64,000 bases of DNA from Pseudoalteromonas sp. SMS1 (GCF_021530565.1 NZ_JAKGBI010000014.1:62001-126000), one strand, 5' to 3'. Shown: positions 1 through 10,083, numbered from the stretch's first letter. Notes: generated by a model not told the origin, from the letters alone. Translations and numbers: made by a program.

Positions 1-193
1 CAAAAATGACAGGGTTTGCCAAAAGCGAGTTTCATTGTCGCGTGTTGCGGTGAACTCGTTGATATGCGATTCGTTATAAATTTTAATCCAGTTATTTACA
101 GTCATGGTATTCGGGTGTTTATCAGTGCAGGTAATTCTATAGAAGATAGCAGAGCTGCTCTCGTTTCGAGTGTCAGCTCAGGCTTGTTTAGTG

Positions 194-706
194 TTAGTCG
201 TCAGCCGTGTTGTCATCGACTTCAAGTAATAGCTCTTCTGCTGAAATAATGATGCCGGTGGAATCAGCATACAGGAAGTCATCATCAAAAAATGAGACGC
301 CGGCAAAGTTCACAGGGACACCTTGCTCACCAGCGCCTTCGCTATCTGCGGCGACAGGAATAGATGCTATGGCTTGAATGCCAAGTTCGCATTCTTCCAG
401 CTCTTCTACATGACGAACAGCACCGTATACAACGATACCTTGCCAATTGTTATCGGTTGCTAATTCAGCAAGGTCGATATCGATTAATGCACGTCTTGTC
501 GACCCTCCGCCATCGATTAATAAAACTCTGCCCGTACCGTCTTGTTGTAGTACTTCAGCAATCATTTCATTGTTTTCGAAGCACTTGACGGTTTTTATAC
601 GTCCACTAAAGGCGCTTTGTCCGCCAAAGTTAATGAACATCGGCTCAAGTACGTCAATGGCATCGGCGAAGTGATCGCACAGATCAGAAGTGCTGTAATC
701 CATCAT
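194..706 (-). CDS. rraA: RraA, regulator of ribonuclease E activity
   Basis: A 170-residue protein that looks like RraA, the trimeric ring protein that binds the C-terminal scaffold of RNase E and slows mRNA decay in the cytoplasm. The N-terminus ([10 protein letters not shown]), the glycine-rich DGGGSTRRA segment near residues 66-74 and the later [10 protein letters not shown] segment match the family, and the length is normal. There are two adjacent ATG codons; GAGG lies 5 nt before the first and 8 nt before the second, and the second (703) aligns better with the E. coli start. RraA folds like the HMG/CHA aldolases but the family role is regulatory. The gene stands alone, divergent from the PAP2 gene. 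Confidence 0.93.
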   Translation of the reverse strand: MMDYSTSDLCDHFADAIDVLEPMFINFGGQSAFSGRIKTVKCFENNEMIAEVLQQDGTGRVLLIDGGGSTRRALIDIDLAELATDNNWQGIVVYGAVRHVEELEECELGIQAIASIPVAADSEGAGEQGVPVNFAGVSFFDDDFLYADSTGIIISAEELLLEVDDNTADD

Positions 707-860
707 AGTATCCTCAGAGAATGGCTAAACTGTTGTCAGTATACTCCCATTGAGAGGCGGCGCAATGCTTTGAATCAACTTACATAATTGTGTAACAAAA
801 ATGTCGTGGGATTGTTATTAAGCTCTTCTATGCTGAAATTGTGAACAAATGTAAGCAACT

Positions 861-1385
861 ATGATGAAAGCACAAATAATTAAGCTGGATACGGCGCTTT
901 ACTTTGCACTATATAAGCCGAAGCGAGGGCCATGGTTCAAGTGGCTCATGTTGATGTTGTCAAAAAGTGGCAATGGGGGTCTATACGTTATTCTCGCGCT
1001 ACTCAATGGCTACTTTATGGGAAAGGTAGGTGTCACTTTTATTCAAACGGTATTGGTGGCTTTTGCTATCGAAAGGCCGTTGTATTTCGTGTTGAAAAAA
1101 CATTTCGCGAGAGTGAGACCGTGTGATTGTTTGGCTGTTAAAGCCATGCTCACACCCAGTGATAAGTTTAGCTTGCCATCGGGACACAGTGCGGGCGCGT
1201 GGCTATATGCAACCTGCTTAATGGAAGTTTACCCTGTTTTGACAGTCCCCTTAATTATTTGGGCGACGGGGGTATCGCTATCACGAGTGCTGGTGGGGGT
1301 CCACTATCCAGTTGATGTCATTTTAGGGGCATTAATGGGAAGCGGGTGTGCCGTGTTGGCAATCGGGATTTTAGGAGAATTATGA
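861..1385 (+). CDS. PAP2-family membrane phosphatase
   Basis: A 174-residue integral membrane protein of the PAP2 / undecaprenyl-pyrophosphate phosphatase superfamily. The three-part phosphatase signature is complete: a K-x6-RP block (KKHFARVRP, about residues 78-86), PSGH near residue 110, and SR-x5-H (SRVLVGVHYPVD) near residue 145. Hydrophobic segments surround these motifs, as expected for an enzyme that dephosphorylates a lipid carrier or phosphatidate at the membrane surface. Its stop overlaps the start of the next gene by ATGA, so it is translationally coupled to a glycosyltransferase, which suggests a joint role in lipid or surface glycan modification. The exact substrate cannot be read from the sequence. 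Confidence 0.85.
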   Translation: MMKAQIIKLDTALYFALYKPKRGPWFKWLMLMLSKSGNGGLYVILALLNGYFMGKVGVTFIQTVLVAFAIERPLYFVLKKHFARVRPCDCLAVKAMLTPSDKFSLPSGHSAGAWLYATCLMEVYPVLTVPLIIWATGVSLSRVLVGVHYPVDVILGALMGSGCAVLAIGILGEL

Positions 1386-2428
1386 AAATATTATACGGTA
1401 TCCAAGGAACAGGGAATGGCCACATTACGCGCGCACGTGTGATGGCTGAATGTTTCAAAAACATGAACATTGAAGTTGACTATTTGTTTTCTGGTCGCCC
1501 AGCAGATCAGTACTTCGATATGGATGTCTTTGGTGAGTTTCAAACGCGGACGGGGATGAGCTTCATTTCTAAAAGTGGGCGCATAAACTATCGAGAAACA
1601 GCCAAACAACTCAAGTTTGGAACATGTGTGCGAGACGTCAAGGCACTTAATATCAAACGTTACGATATGGTCTTTAATGATTTTGAGCCTATTTCTGCGT
1701 GGGCTGCCAAGTTGGCGAAGGTACCGGTTGTCGCGATGAGTCATCAAGCGGCATTTTTATCACCTGAAGTCCCGCTCTTTGGTGCTGGTACTATGCAGCG
1801 TGCGCTTATTCGCTGGTTTGCCCCAGCTGACGTCTTTTTAGGCGTTCATTGGCAGCCGTTTGCAAAAAATATTGTGCCGCCATTCATTGCTTATCATGGG
1901 GGTCATCATGCTTCTATTCCAAATAAAGTGTTGGTTTACCTCCCTTTTGAAGACCTGAATAGCATTGTTGAATTATTGGGAGACTTTCCTGATAGAGAGT
2001 TTTATTGTTACCACCCCGATGCAGCAGATCAATCTATCAATCATATTCATTTGCGCGCGCCTTCAAGGCAGGGCTTTTTAGAGGACTTAGCCAGCGCATC
2101 TGGTGTGGTTGCCAATGCAGGCTTCGAACTCTCGAGTGAAGCGCTTAAATATGGCAAAAAATTACTATTAAAGCCGTTGCAGGGACAGTTTGAACAGCAG
2201 AGTAATGCGTTGACGTTAGAGTCATTGGGACTGGCCAGTGTGATGAACTATTTAAACTCAGAAGCATTGGCGGAATGGCTTGAGTATCCGGAAGGTCAGG
2301 TCATTGATTTTCCATCTGATGCAACGCCTTTGGCAAATTGGTTGGCGAGGGGCCAATGGCAAGATTACGGCGCGCTTCACGATAGTTTATGGCATCCGAT
2401 CCTTGAAAATAGGAACAAAGTTGCATGA
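1382..2428 (+). CDS. MurG-like (MJ1255-type) glycosyltransferase
   Basis: A 348-residue GT-B-fold protein. The N-terminal MKILYGIQGTGNGHITRAR is the donor-loop signature of the MurG/MJ1255-like glycosyltransferases, and a second conserved patch (NAGFELSSEALKYGKKLL, about residues 240-260) matches their C-terminal nucleotide-sugar site. I chose the ATG at 1382 because it brings the glycine-rich motif to the N-terminus, as in the family, and overlaps the PAP2 stop as ATGA; an upstream in-frame codon would add 12 unrelated residues. There is no signal peptide, so it acts in the cytoplasm or on the inner membrane face. Acceptor and sugar are unknown; the coupled PAP2 phosphatase suggests a lipid-linked acceptor. 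Confidence 0.8.
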   Translation: MKILYGIQGTGNGHITRARVMAECFKNMNIEVDYLFSGRPADQYFDMDVFGEFQTRTGMSFISKSGRINYRETAKQLKFGTCVRDVKALNIKRYDMVFNDFEPISAWAAKLAKVPVVAMSHQAAFLSPEVPLFGAGTMQRALIRWFAPADVFLGVHWQPFAKNIVPPFIAYHGGHHASIPNKVLVYLPFEDLNSIVELLGDFPDREFYCYHPDAADQSINHIHLRAPSRQGFLEDLASASGVVANAGFELSSEALKYGKKLLLKPLQGQFEQQSNALTLESLGLASVMNYLNSEALAEWLEYPEGQVIDFPSDATPLANWLARGQWQDYGALHDSLWHPILENRNKVA

Positions 2429-2535
2429 TAGATGAGCATTTTGAAAAAAAATTGCTTAAAGTTGTAGATTGAATTCCGACGCAAGGCGAGTTTGGCTATA
2501 CTGTATTGCAGGTTCTGTAATAATTAGGTAACTGT

Positions 2536-4416
2536 ATGGCTCTACTTGAAAATCTCACCATTAAAAGGCGTTTGCAGATAAACGCAGTGGTTGTGGGTGT
2601 AGCATTGATTGTGATGTTGGCGGTGATAATCATCGAAGCCAATACAATGCGCCGCTTAAATGAAACAATTCAGTACGCTGAAGAGTTAGATATTCATGAA
2701 CTCTCAATGCGCAAGTACGAAAAGAATTTCTTGTTCTATAAAGATGTTGATGCGTTGGACAAGTTTGAAAGCGAATATCGCCAGTTACAAACAAAAAAAG
2801 CATTATTAAACGAGATTTTTATCGAGTTTAATATCGAAAGGGCGCAATTGGCACAGTTTGATGAATTGGTTAAGCAGTACCATCAATCATTTAACCATGT
2901 TGTATCATTGCAAAGAACCATTGGTTTGCATCCAAAAGATGCACTCTATGGGGAGCTGCGCAAAGCAGTACATGGCGTAGAAACTTTACTTAAGCAAAAA
3001 GAAGACTATAAGCTGCTGACGACGATGCTACAGCTTAGAAGAGCTGAAAAAGACTTTATGCTGCGCCTAGATACAAAATATCTTGGTAAATTCAATAAGC
3101 AGATAGAGACCTTTGAAACACAAATCAAAGCGTCCCCACATAGCGGTAGTTACCAGCAGGAATTGATCAGCTTGCTCAATGTGTATCAAAACAAGTTTAA
3201 AGGCTTAGTTGATGCACAGGTGAAGCTAGGTGTAGATCTTGACAGCGGTGCGTTGGGAGAAATGAAACGGACGGTCCAAAAGAGCGATGCCGTGGTGGCT
3301 GCGATTGTCGATCAAACTAAACAAGAAATTCATGATAATGCGGAATTTGCAAAATATGTCGCAATTGTGATTTTCATTGTTGCAGGTGTCGTTGTGATGT
3401 TTTTAGTCTGGTCTACCAGTCGCTCGATTATTCGTCCAGTAGAGCGTGTGTATCAAACGATTGAACGCATAAGAAGGGAAAACAATCTGGGCATCTTTAT
3501 TGAGCAAACTGGCAACGATGAAATTACGGTCATGACTCGAGATTTCAACAGCTTGATTGGTGATTTCAAAGAGCTAATTGCGGATGTTAATCGAGCACTA
3601 ATGACCATCAATGACGCGACCGACCATTTATCGCAAACTACAGCGCAAACCAGCGCAGGCATGAATGAACAACTTCATGAAGCCGATATGGTGGCAACCG
3701 CCGCGACAGAAATGCAAGCGACCATCCAAGATATCTCGCACAATACCGAAGCGGCAGCACAAAAAGCTGAATCCACCAACAATAATGCGCAACAAGGACG
3801 CAGCGAAGTGACTTCGACCATCGATCATATTATGGCGTTATCTCATTCGTTGAGTGGCGCTTCAGAAGTGGTTGGGCAATTAGAGCGTGATGGTGAAACC
3901 ATAGGGTCAGTCTTGGATGTCATTCGTGGTATTGCTGAGCAAACAAACTTATTGGCACTGAATGCTGCGATTGAAGCTGCTCGAGCAGGAGAACAAGGGC
4001 GCGGCTTTGCCGTGGTTGCTGATGAAGTACGTTCTTTGGCACAGCGTACACAGGATTCTACCCAAGAGATTGAAAGTATCATTTCAACATTACAGCAGCG
4101 CACAAGAGATGTAGTCAGCATTATGGAAGAGTGCCGCGGTCAAAGTAATGAAAGTGTGGAGCAAGCAGAAAGAGCTGGTGAACTGCTAGGCCTTATCACC
4201 GAAGATGTACAAAACATTATGGATATGAGTACGCATATCGCGACAGCCATTGATGAACAGAATCAAGTTGCTTCTGAAGTGAATAAAAATGTTGTGAAAA
4301 TAAGGGACATCGCACAAGGTGCCTCGGAACATGCCGCATCTAATGCGCAAAGCAGTGAAGAATTATCTGAGCAAGCAAAAGCGCTACATATGGCAATTGA
4401 TAAGTACAAAGTTTAA
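2536..4416 (+). CDS. Methyl-accepting chemotaxis protein with HBM-type sensor
   Basis: A 626-residue transmembrane chemoreceptor. TM1 is at about residues 15-35 and TM2 at about 275-297, enclosing a periplasmic all-helical domain of about 240 residues. That domain has two related motifs, [11 protein letters not shown] near residue 55 and [10 protein letters not shown] near residue 172, typical of the helical bimodular (HBM) sensor. HAMP follows TM2, then a long signalling coiled coil with the hairpin tip containing [20 protein letters not shown] (about residues 465-484), which binds CheA and CheW. The ligand cannot be predicted; known HBM receptors sense small organic acids or amines. The gene is monocistronic and far from any che cluster here. 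No C-terminal CheR-binding pentapeptide is visible. Confidence 0.93.
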   Translation: MALLENLTIKRRLQINAVVVGVALIVMLAVIIIEANTMRRLNETIQYAEELDIHELSMRKYEKNFLFYKDVDALDKFESEYRQLQTKKALLNEIFIEFNIERAQLAQFDELVKQYHQSFNHVVSLQRTIGLHPKDALYGELRKAVHGVETLLKQKEDYKLLTTMLQLRRAEKDFMLRLDTKYLGKFNKQIETFETQIKASPHSGSYQQELISLLNVYQNKFKGLVDAQVKLGVDLDSGALGEMKRTVQKSDAVVAAIVDQTKQEIHDNAEFAKYVAIVIFIVAGVVVMFLVWSTSRSIIRPVERVYQTIERIRRENNLGIFIEQTGNDEITVMTRDFNSLIGDFKELIADVNRALMTINDATDHLSQTTAQTSAGMNEQLHEADMVATAATEMQATIQDISHNTEAAAQKAESTNNNAQQGRSEVTSTIDHIMALSHSLSGASEVVGQLERDGETIGSVLDVIRGIAEQTNLLALNAAIEAARAGEQGRGFAVVADEVRSLAQRTQDSTQEIESIISTLQQRTRDVVSIMEECRGQSNESVEQAERAGELLGLITEDVQNIMDMSTHIATAIDEQNQVASEVNKNVVKIRDIAQGASEHAASNAQSSEELSEQAKALHMAIDKYKV

Positions 4417-4504
4417 CTGTGAACTCAGTGCCTGAAATATGCGTTTTAGGCACTTCACAGACTGAACATACTTTGAGGCATGTCATTTTAGCTGCCCACT
4501 CTGA

Positions 4505-4879
4505 CTAAGGTATAAATTTGATGGGCACGCTGTCTTTACTTTGTAGGTGTGCTTCAACGCGTTGTTGATAGGCATGCCACAAAGTCTGATGTTCTGTACA
4601 GAGCTTACGTAAATACTGCCAACTAAACAGCCCAGAATTGTGTCCGTCGTCAAAGCACAATCGCACTGCATAGTGGCCAACTGGCTCTAACTGGGAAATT
4701 TGTACATCTTCTTTATTCAAGACCAACTGTTGTTGTGATGGGCCATGGCCTTGTACTTCGGCTGAGGGGGAGTGGGTACGTAAAAACTCGCTGCTCAGTG
4801 TGGTAGCTAAACCATCATCAAAGTGGATGTCGAGCACTTTACTGATACGGTGGTAATGTAATTTGGTAACTTGATACAT
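4505..4879 (-). CDS. DUF971-domain protein
   Basis: A 124-residue cytoplasmic protein of the DUF971 family (the small domain also found at the N-terminus of gamma-butyrobetaine hydroxylases). Features include the opening strands with LDIHFDDG, the segment VGHYAVRLCFDDGHNSGLFS (about residues 67-86) and the WQYLRKL helix. Standalone versions occur next to hslUV in many proteobacteria, as here, 38 bp downstream of hslU on the same strand. Some relatives are linked to Fe-S or metal handling, but no function can be assigned from sequence. It is probably the last gene of the hslV-hslU transcript. Confidence 0.8.
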   Translation of the reverse strand: MYQVTKLHYHRISKVLDIHFDDGLATTLSSEFLRTHSPSAEVQGHGPSQQQLVLNKEDVQISQLEPVGHYAVRLCFDDGHNSGLFSWQYLRKLCTEHQTLWHAYQQRVEAHLQSKDSVPIKFIP

Positions 4880-4917
4880 ATAAAAGTAAGGCCAGCTTAT
4901 GCTGGCCCTGTCCTTAA

Positions 4918-6246
4918 TTAAAGAATGAAGCGACTGAGATCTTCATCTTTTACTAACATATCTAAATGTTGTTCAACGTATTTCGCATCGATAGTCAATG
5001 ACTGACCGGCTTTATCAGATGCATCGAAAGAAATCTCTTCCATCAGCTTTTCCATTACCGTATGTAAACGACGTGCACCGATATTTTCGGTCTTTTCATT
5101 AACTTGCCAAGCCGCTTCGGCGATGCGCTCAATGGCGTCATCTGTGAATGCAATGGCGACCTGTTCAGTTTGCAGCAGTGCTTGTTGTTGCTCGGTTAAA
5201 GAAGCATGAGGCTCGGTTAAAATACGCTTAAAGTCTTTGGCTGTTAATGCTTCCAGCTCAACACGAATTGGTAGACGGCCTTGGAGTTCAGGAATAAGAT
5301 CTGACGGCTTTGCCATCTGGAACGCGCCTGACGCAATAAAGAGAATATGGTCTGTTTTTACCATGCCGTGCTTTGTGCTGACTGTAGAGCCCTCAATTAA
5401 AGGCAATAGATCTCGCTGCACCCCTTCGCGGCTAACATCTGGACCAGACGCCTCACCCCGTTTACAGATTTTGTCAATTTCATCGACAAATACGATGCCA
5501 TTTTGTTCAACGGCAAAGATTGCTTGCTCTTTAAGCTCCTCTGGGTTGACCAACTTCGCAGCTTCTTCTTCGATAAGTAGCTTAAATGCTTCTTTAATCT
5601 TGAGCTTGCGGTTTTTCTTTTTATCGCCAGATAGGTTTTGGAACATGCCCTGAAGTTGATTGGTCATTTCCTCCATGCCTGGCGGAGCCATAATTTCAAC
5701 TTGTGGCGAGGTTTCAGCGATATCAATATCGATTTCTTTGTCGTCCAGTTGCCCCTCGCGTAACTTCTTACGAAAAACTTGGCGTGTTGAACTGTTTTCA
5801 GCAGGTTGCGCTTCGCCCCAAGCATCTTTTGCTGGTGGCAGTAACGCATCTAAAATACGCTCTTCAGCGGCTTCCTCAGCGCGGTGTTTGTGCTTTTTAG
5901 TCTGTTGTTCACGTGTCATTTTAAAAGACACTTCGACTAAATCACGAATAATCGTCTCAACTTCTTTACCCACATAACCCACTTCGGTGAACTTAGTCGC
6001 TTCAACCTTGATAAAAGGCGCGTTGGCCAGCTTTGCTAGGCGACGAGCGATCTCGGTTTTACCTACACCAGTTGGACCAATCATCAGAATATTTTTTGGG
6101 GTGACTTCAGCGCGAAGATCGTCATTAAGTTGCATGCGACGCCAGCGGTTACGAAGTGCGATAGCAACCGCTTTTTTAGCCTTGTCTTGACCAATGATGT
6201 GCTGGTCTAGCTCATGAACGATTTCTCTGGGTGTCATTGCTGTCAT
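4918..6246 (-). CDS. hslU: HslU, ATPase subunit of the HslUV protease
   Basis: A 442-residue AAA+ unfoldase that forms hexamers capping the HslV peptidase and feeds it unfolded substrates. Walker A is GPTGVGKTE (about residues 57-65); the Walker B segment FVDEIDKI is near residue 254; the family-specific I domain lies between them, and the C-terminal sensor-2 helix contains [12 protein letters not shown]. The protein ends in DLSRFIL, the C-terminal tail that inserts into HslV and activates it. The start [19 protein letters not shown] aligns directly with E. coli HslU. It sits 11 bp downstream of hslV, forming the usual heat-shock operon. Confidence 0.98.
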   Translation of the reverse strand: MTAMTPREIVHELDQHIIGQDKAKKAVAIALRNRWRRMQLNDDLRAEVTPKNILMIGPTGVGKTEIARRLAKLANAPFIKVEATKFTEVGYVGKEVETIIRDLVEVSFKMTREQQTKKHKHRAEEAAEERILDALLPPAKDAWGEAQPAENSSTRQVFRKKLREGQLDDKEIDIDIAETSPQVEIMAPPGMEEMTNQLQGMFQNLSGDKKKNRKLKIKEAFKLLIEEEAAKLVNPEELKEQAIFAVEQNGIVFVDEIDKICKRGEASGPDVSREGVQRDLLPLIEGSTVSTKHGMVKTDHILFIASGAFQMAKPSDLIPELQGRLPIRVELEALTAKDFKRILTEPHASLTEQQQALLQTEQVAIAFTDDAIERIAEAAWQVNEKTENIGARRLHTVMEKLMEEISFDASDKAGQSLTIDAKYVEQHLDMLVKDEDLSRFIL

Positions 6247-6257
6247 GGATTTTCCTA

Positions 6258-6776
6258 TTACAATTCTTCGATGGTCTGGAAATTGTTCGTGAACACACAG
6301 ATATCACCTGCGATCTTCAAGCTTTTCTCAACAATTTCGCGTGCACTGAGTTCGGTATTTTCGATCAGCGCTGTTGCAGCGGCTTGAGCGAAGTTGCCAC
6401 CGCTACCAATGGCAATAAGATCGTGCTCAGGCTGCACAACGTCGCCATTACCGGTGATTATTAAGGATGCGGTTTCATCAGCGACGGCCAGTAAGGCTTC
6501 TAACTTTCTTAGGGCGCGATCCGTTCGCCAATCTTTGGCCATTTCGACAGCTGCGCGGGTAAGGTGGCCTTGGTGCATTTCTAATTTAGTTTCAAATCGT
6601 TCAAACAGTGTAAATGCATCGGCAGTACCGCCAGCAAAACCTGCCAGTACTTTACCGTTGTATAGACGACGCACTTTTTTTGCATTGCCTTTCATCACCG
6701 TATTGCCAAGAGAAACTTGGCCGTCACCGCCGATAACAACTTTGTCACCACGACGAACGCTTACGATAGTAGTCAT
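6258..6776 (-). CDS. hslV: HslV, peptidase subunit of the HslUV protease
   Basis: A 172-residue N-terminal-threonine peptidase of the proteasome family. After removal of Met1, Thr2 of MTTIVSVRR becomes the nucleophile; the downstream [13 protein letters not shown] block and the [13 protein letters not shown] segment (about residues 45-57) are family hallmarks. It assembles as two stacked hexamers capped by HslU and degrades misfolded and regulatory proteins in the cytoplasm. Length is normal. It is the promoter-proximal gene of the pair and lies downstream of the ftsN-like gene in the same orientation. Confidence 0.98.
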   Translation of the reverse strand: MTTIVSVRRGDKVVIGGDGQVSLGNTVMKGNAKKVRRLYNGKVLAGFAGGTADAFTLFERFETKLEMHQGHLTRAAVEMAKDWRTDRALRKLEALLAVADETASLIITGNGDVVQPEHDLIAIGSGGNFAQAAATALIENTELSAREIVEKSLKIAGDICVFTNNFQTIEEL

Positions 6777-6851
6777 AGTATTCCTTAAAAGAGGCCTTTG
6801 CCTCGGATAATTATATCAATAAATGCTTAGATGAGGGCGACTGTGCTAATT

Positions 6852-7388
6852 TCAAGTCCAGCCCCAAATTCCACAATCGACAATTTTGATGCGTTTTAGG
6901 CGGTTTTTGTCGCTTTCTGCCGCGCGTTTTTTGTCATATGGTCCAAGGCGCACGCGGTACCAAACACCGTTACTGCCTTCTGTTCTGCGAATTTCAGAAA
7001 TGAGTCCTGCAAACGCAATGCGTGCTTTGCGCTTTTCTGCTTGTTCGTAAGTACGAAACGAACCACATTGCATTTGAAAAGGACCTTTGGATTTTATTTC
7101 TTTTACTTCAGCGGTTACCGTGGCTCGCTCCATATCCTTAATAAAGGTGGGCGGCCTTGGCAGGGCTTTTTTCTCTTCAACAGGCGCTTCGACTTTGGCG
7201 GGTTGCTGAGCGTGTTTCACTTTCACCGGATCAGCATTTTGCTTGATATACCACAGTCCATAAGCAAACCCGCCGATCAGCAATAGCGCAAAAACTGCGA
7301 GTACAGTGGGGAAAGGCTTTTGAGCTGCTGGTTGCTTCTTCTTTTGGCCTTTTTTTGGGGTTTTATTTATATAATCGTGTTGTGCCAT
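6852..7388 (-). CDS. ftsN: FtsN-like SPOR-domain division protein
   Basis: A 178-residue bitopic membrane protein: a lysine-rich cytoplasmic N-terminus, one TM segment (about residues 28-48), a proline/lysine-rich periplasmic linker, and a C-terminal SPOR domain (about 102-178) with PFQMQCGSFRTYEQAE and WYRVRLGPYDKKRAAES. SPOR domains bind denuded glycan strands at the septum. It is shorter than E. coli FtsN but has the same architecture and the same position between priA and hslV. Two SPOR cysteines (in MQCGSF and IVDCG) may form the disulfide known in E. coli FtsN. The start lies 6 bp from the priA stop. Confidence 0.85.
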   Translation of the reverse strand: MAQHDYINKTPKKGQKKKQPAAQKPFPTVLAVFALLLIGGFAYGLWYIKQNADPVKVKHAQQPAKVEAPVEEKKALPRPPTFIKDMERATVTAEVKEIKSKGPFQMQCGSFRTYEQAEKRKARIAFAGLISEIRRTEGSNGVWYRVRLGPYDKKRAAESDKNRLKRIKIVDCGIWGWT

Positions 7389-7394
7389 AATAGT

Positions 7395-9566
7395 TTAAAA
7401 GGTATCCATCGGATCCACATCAATATTCCAACGTACTCTCGATGCTAACGTGTGACTGCTAATATAATCCTTAAGCTGCATTAGATATTGGTGCAAAGTA
7501 TTACGTTGTATTGCCTGTATATGTAGTTGATAGCGATATTTTCCTGCCAAACGCTCCATTGGTGCAGGAATTGGCCCAAGCAATTGTATACCAGAGAATG
7601 GTTGTGCTGGAACCAGATCAGATAAAAATGTCATAACTAAATGTGCAGAGGTCGCTTCGGCTCGCACGATTGCGAGGTGCGCATACGGAGGAAGTTGTAC
7701 TTCTTGCCGTTCGGTTAAGGCATAGCGAGCGAAGTCTTGATAGCCATTGTTCACCAAATCTTGCAATAACGGATGCTCTGGAAAGTGAGTTTGTAGCAGT
7801 ACCGTACCTGGTTCGCCACTTCTGCCAGCGCGACCTGCTACTTGGATCACCAGCTGTGCCATGTGCTCGGTTGCCCTAAAGTCGCAGGAATAAAGCCCAC
7901 TATCGACATCAAGGATGATCACCAGCGAGACATCAGGAAAATGGTGCCCTTTGGCGAGCATTTGTGTCCCAATGAGAATTTGCGCGCCCCCTTGGTGAAT
8001 CCGTTCTAATGCGTTTTCTAAGCTGCCTTTACGGCGTGTAGAATCTCTGTCGATACGACTGATGGGCGTATCTGGGAACTCATTGGTCAAAAACTCTTCT
8101 AGTTGCTCGGTACCAAGGCCTGTGGGCATAATCTGTGTGCTTCCACAATCTGGGCACTGATGTGGTACAAATTGTTGCTCGCCACAATGGTGACAAACGA
8201 GGCGTTGCATGTTTTTGTGATAAGTTGCGCTGGTACTACAGCGCTCACAGTTACTTAACCACCCACACTCATGACAAATCAAGGTGGGTGCAAAGCCGCG
8301 ACGATTAAGAAATACCATAGCTTGCTTACCGACAGAGAGGGTTTGTTTAATCGCTTGTAAGCTACTGCTGGCAAATCCAGCTTGGGTTTGTTGCGCTTTC
8401 ATATCAATAAGGTGAAAGCTATTATCTTGGCTCGTTTGCGCACGTTTACTGAGTGTAATGAGCTGATATTTATTATCTAGTGCTTTTTTTAAAGTCTCCA
8501 AGGCCGGTGTGGCTGTCCCCAGCACCAGCGAGATCTGCGTTTGATTTGCACGAAAAGCGGCAAGGTCTCTAGCATGGTATCGCAGGCTGTCCTGCTGCTT
8601 AAAAGAATGGTCATGCTCTTCGTCCACGATGATCATAGCCAAAGACTTAAAAGGGAGAAAAATACTCGAGCGGGTGCCAATAACGAGTGCGGTGGTTGCT
8701 TGCTGGGCCCTGCGCCAAGTATGGAGTCGCTCATTATCCGTCAGATTTGAGTGCCATAGGTCGATGGGCAATCCTGGGAAACGACGCTTAAAGCGATTTA
8801 CGGTTTGCGGTGTAAGGCCTATTTCAGGCACTAACACCAATGCTTGCTGTCCCGCTGAAAGCACTTTTTCCAAACATTGCAAGTACACCTCTGTTTTACC
8901 ACTACCTGTTACACCTTCTATCAAAAAAGTGCGAAATCCATGGCTGTGATTGATTGCGCTGCATGCAGTGGCTTGCTCGGGATTTAAAGTGGGCTTACTA
9001 CCGACTTGTAGAGGTGTTGATTGCCACGAGGTATCCTGACGGAGTTCTTCGCGAATGAGCTCTTTTTCTAACAACGATTTTATTTGCGCTTGGCTAAAGC
9101 CAAGGGTTTTTAACTCTGTGCCTGTAGCATCCCCGGCGCTGCGCAGTTGCTCTATGAGGGCTAACTGCTTTTTGGCGCGTAATTGAGTGGTTGCATGCCC
9201 TAATTCAGTGAGGGTCAAAATGGGTGTCTGTGTTTTATCGATATTATCACCATCTCGAAGGGCACCCGGTAGCGCAGTAAATATAGTATCGCCAAACGGA
9301 TAGCAATAATACTGGCTTGCAAAGCGCAAAAAATCCAAATGTGGCTGACTGAGGACTGGCGTTTCGTCAATAATGGACTCAATGGCTTTGATCTTATTTT
9401 CTGGCACATCACTGTGTGATTTTAGTGCCGTAACCACGGCAACGCAGCGACGATTGGCAAATTTAACCCACACGCGACCGCCAACACAAGGGGACTGGTC
9501 GTTTTCGTAGGTGTAGTCAAAAGTTCTATGTAAGGGGACTTTTATTGCGACAGCTGCGAATGGCAT
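7395..9566 (-). CDS. priA: PriA, primosomal replication-restart helicase
   Basis: A 723-residue superfamily-2 DNA helicase that reloads the replisome at stalled forks. The N-terminal 3'-DNA-binding domain (about 1-105) is followed by Walker A GVTGSGKTEVYL (about 218-229), the DEEHD box (about 316-320) and a zinc-binding module with paired cysteines (CHECGWLSNCERC, then CHHCGEQ and CPDCGS, about 430-480). Motif VI is QVAGRAGRSGEPG near residue 580. Length and domain order are normal. It is transcribed toward ftsN and is divergent from rpmE, the usual neighbour. Confidence 0.97.
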   Translation of the reverse strand: MPFAAVAIKVPLHRTFDYTYENDQSPCVGGRVWVKFANRRCVAVVTALKSHSDVPENKIKAIESIIDETPVLSQPHLDFLRFASQYYCYPFGDTIFTALPGALRDGDNIDKTQTPILTLTELGHATTQLRAKKQLALIEQLRSAGDATGTELKTLGFSQAQIKSLLEKELIREELRQDTSWQSTPLQVGSKPTLNPEQATACSAINHSHGFRTFLIEGVTGSGKTEVYLQCLEKVLSAGQQALVLVPEIGLTPQTVNRFKRRFPGLPIDLWHSNLTDNERLHTWRRAQQATTALVIGTRSSIFLPFKSLAMIIVDEEHDHSFKQQDSLRYHARDLAAFRANQTQISLVLGTATPALETLKKALDNKYQLITLSKRAQTSQDNSFHLIDMKAQQTQAGFASSSLQAIKQTLSVGKQAMVFLNRRGFAPTLICHECGWLSNCERCSTSATYHKNMQRLVCHHCGEQQFVPHQCPDCGSTQIMPTGLGTEQLEEFLTNEFPDTPISRIDRDSTRRKGSLENALERIHQGGAQILIGTQMLAKGHHFPDVSLVIILDVDSGLYSCDFRATEHMAQLVIQVAGRAGRSGEPGTVLLQTHFPEHPLLQDLVNNGYQDFARYALTERQEVQLPPYAHLAIVRAEATSAHLVMTFLSDLVPAQPFSGIQLLGPIPAPMERLAGKYRYQLHIQAIQRNTLHQYLMQLKDYISSHTLASRVRWNIDVDPMDTF

Positions 9567-9710
9567 TTTTTCTCCAATGGGTAAGCCGATTGCTGTTGAA
9601 AAGACTTCATAACGGCTTTGAGTATACCCGATCCAATGAGCGCATGTAGTCGTAAATTGCTGGTATTATAAAAGGAATAAGATAAATCATTAAATAGGTC
9701 GATTTATTGC

Positions 9711-9739
9711 TTGTAGTTTGAGCATATTCGCCCTAAAAT
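9711..9739 (+). promoter_or_regulatory. Probable sigma-70 promoter of rpmE
   Basis: TTGTAG (9711-9716) and TAAAAT (9734-9739) are separated by exactly 17 bp, just upstream of the L31 gene. The -10 differs from TATAAT at one base. A start near 9746 would give a leader of about 77 nt. This is a pattern call from sequence only. Confidence 0.55.
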
Positions 9740-9745
9740 ACGCGT

Positions 9746-9822
9746 CCAATTTATTTGTATAACGACGTATGGTGCCAGACTTCGGGTTTGGAGAGCGATA
9801 CGGCCTTAATTAGAGGTTCCCT
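9746..9822 (+). promoter_or_regulatory. Structured 5' leader of rpmE (candidate L31 autoregulatory leader)
   Basis: The untranslated leader has a hairpin CCAGAC-TTCGG-GTTTGG (about 9776-9792), six pairs with one wobble and a UUCG-like loop, followed by a purine-rich stretch before the ATG. Ribosomal protein L31 is known to repress its own translation in gammaproteobacteria through the rpmE leader, and a hairpin at this place fits. That this element binds L31 is inference. Confidence 0.45.
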
Positions 9823-10038
9823 ATGAAAGAAGGTATTCACCCTAAGTACGAGACGATCACAGCATCGTGTTCTTGTGGTAACAAATTCGAGACTCGTTCA
9901 ACACTTTGTAAAGACATTCACCTAGATGTTTGTTCTTCTTGCCACCCATTCTATACTGGTAAGCAGAAGATCCTTGATACTGGTGGTCGTGTTGATCGCT
10001 TCAACAAGCGCTTCGGTGCGCTTTCTACTAAGCGCTAA
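9823..10038 (+). CDS. rpmE: 50S ribosomal protein L31 (zinc-binding type)
   Basis: A 71-residue ribosomal protein of the large subunit, forming part of the intersubunit bridge. Four cysteines in CSCGN (about residues 16-20) and CSSC (about 37-40) form the zinc site, so this is the C+ form; a zinc-free paralogue (ykgM type) would be used under zinc starvation and is not in this window. It begins [12 protein letters not shown], as the family does. It has its own promoter and terminator and is divergent from priA. Confidence 0.98.
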   Translation: MKEGIHPKYETITASCSCGNKFETRSTLCKDIHLDVCSSCHPFYTGKQKILDTGGRVDRFNKRFGALSTKR

Positions 10039-10056
10039 TCAGCAGCTTGGTCATGC

Positions 10057-10083
10057 AAAAAAGCACCTACGGGTGCTTTTTTT
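10057..10083 (+). terminator. Rho-independent terminator of rpmE
   Basis: Stem AAGCACC / GGTGCTT around a TACG tetraloop, flanked by an A-run on the left and seven T on the right, 20 bp after the rpmE stop. Confidence 0.9.

Noticed and set aside
16-249. 77-codon plus-strand reading frame at the window start
   Set aside because: It overlaps the 3' end of rraA antisense, has no ribosome site and no recognisable protein features.
5237-6190. Several plus-strand frames of 67-138 codons
   Set aside because: They lie antisense to hslU, are serine-rich in the way of antisense frames of conserved genes, and lack start signals.
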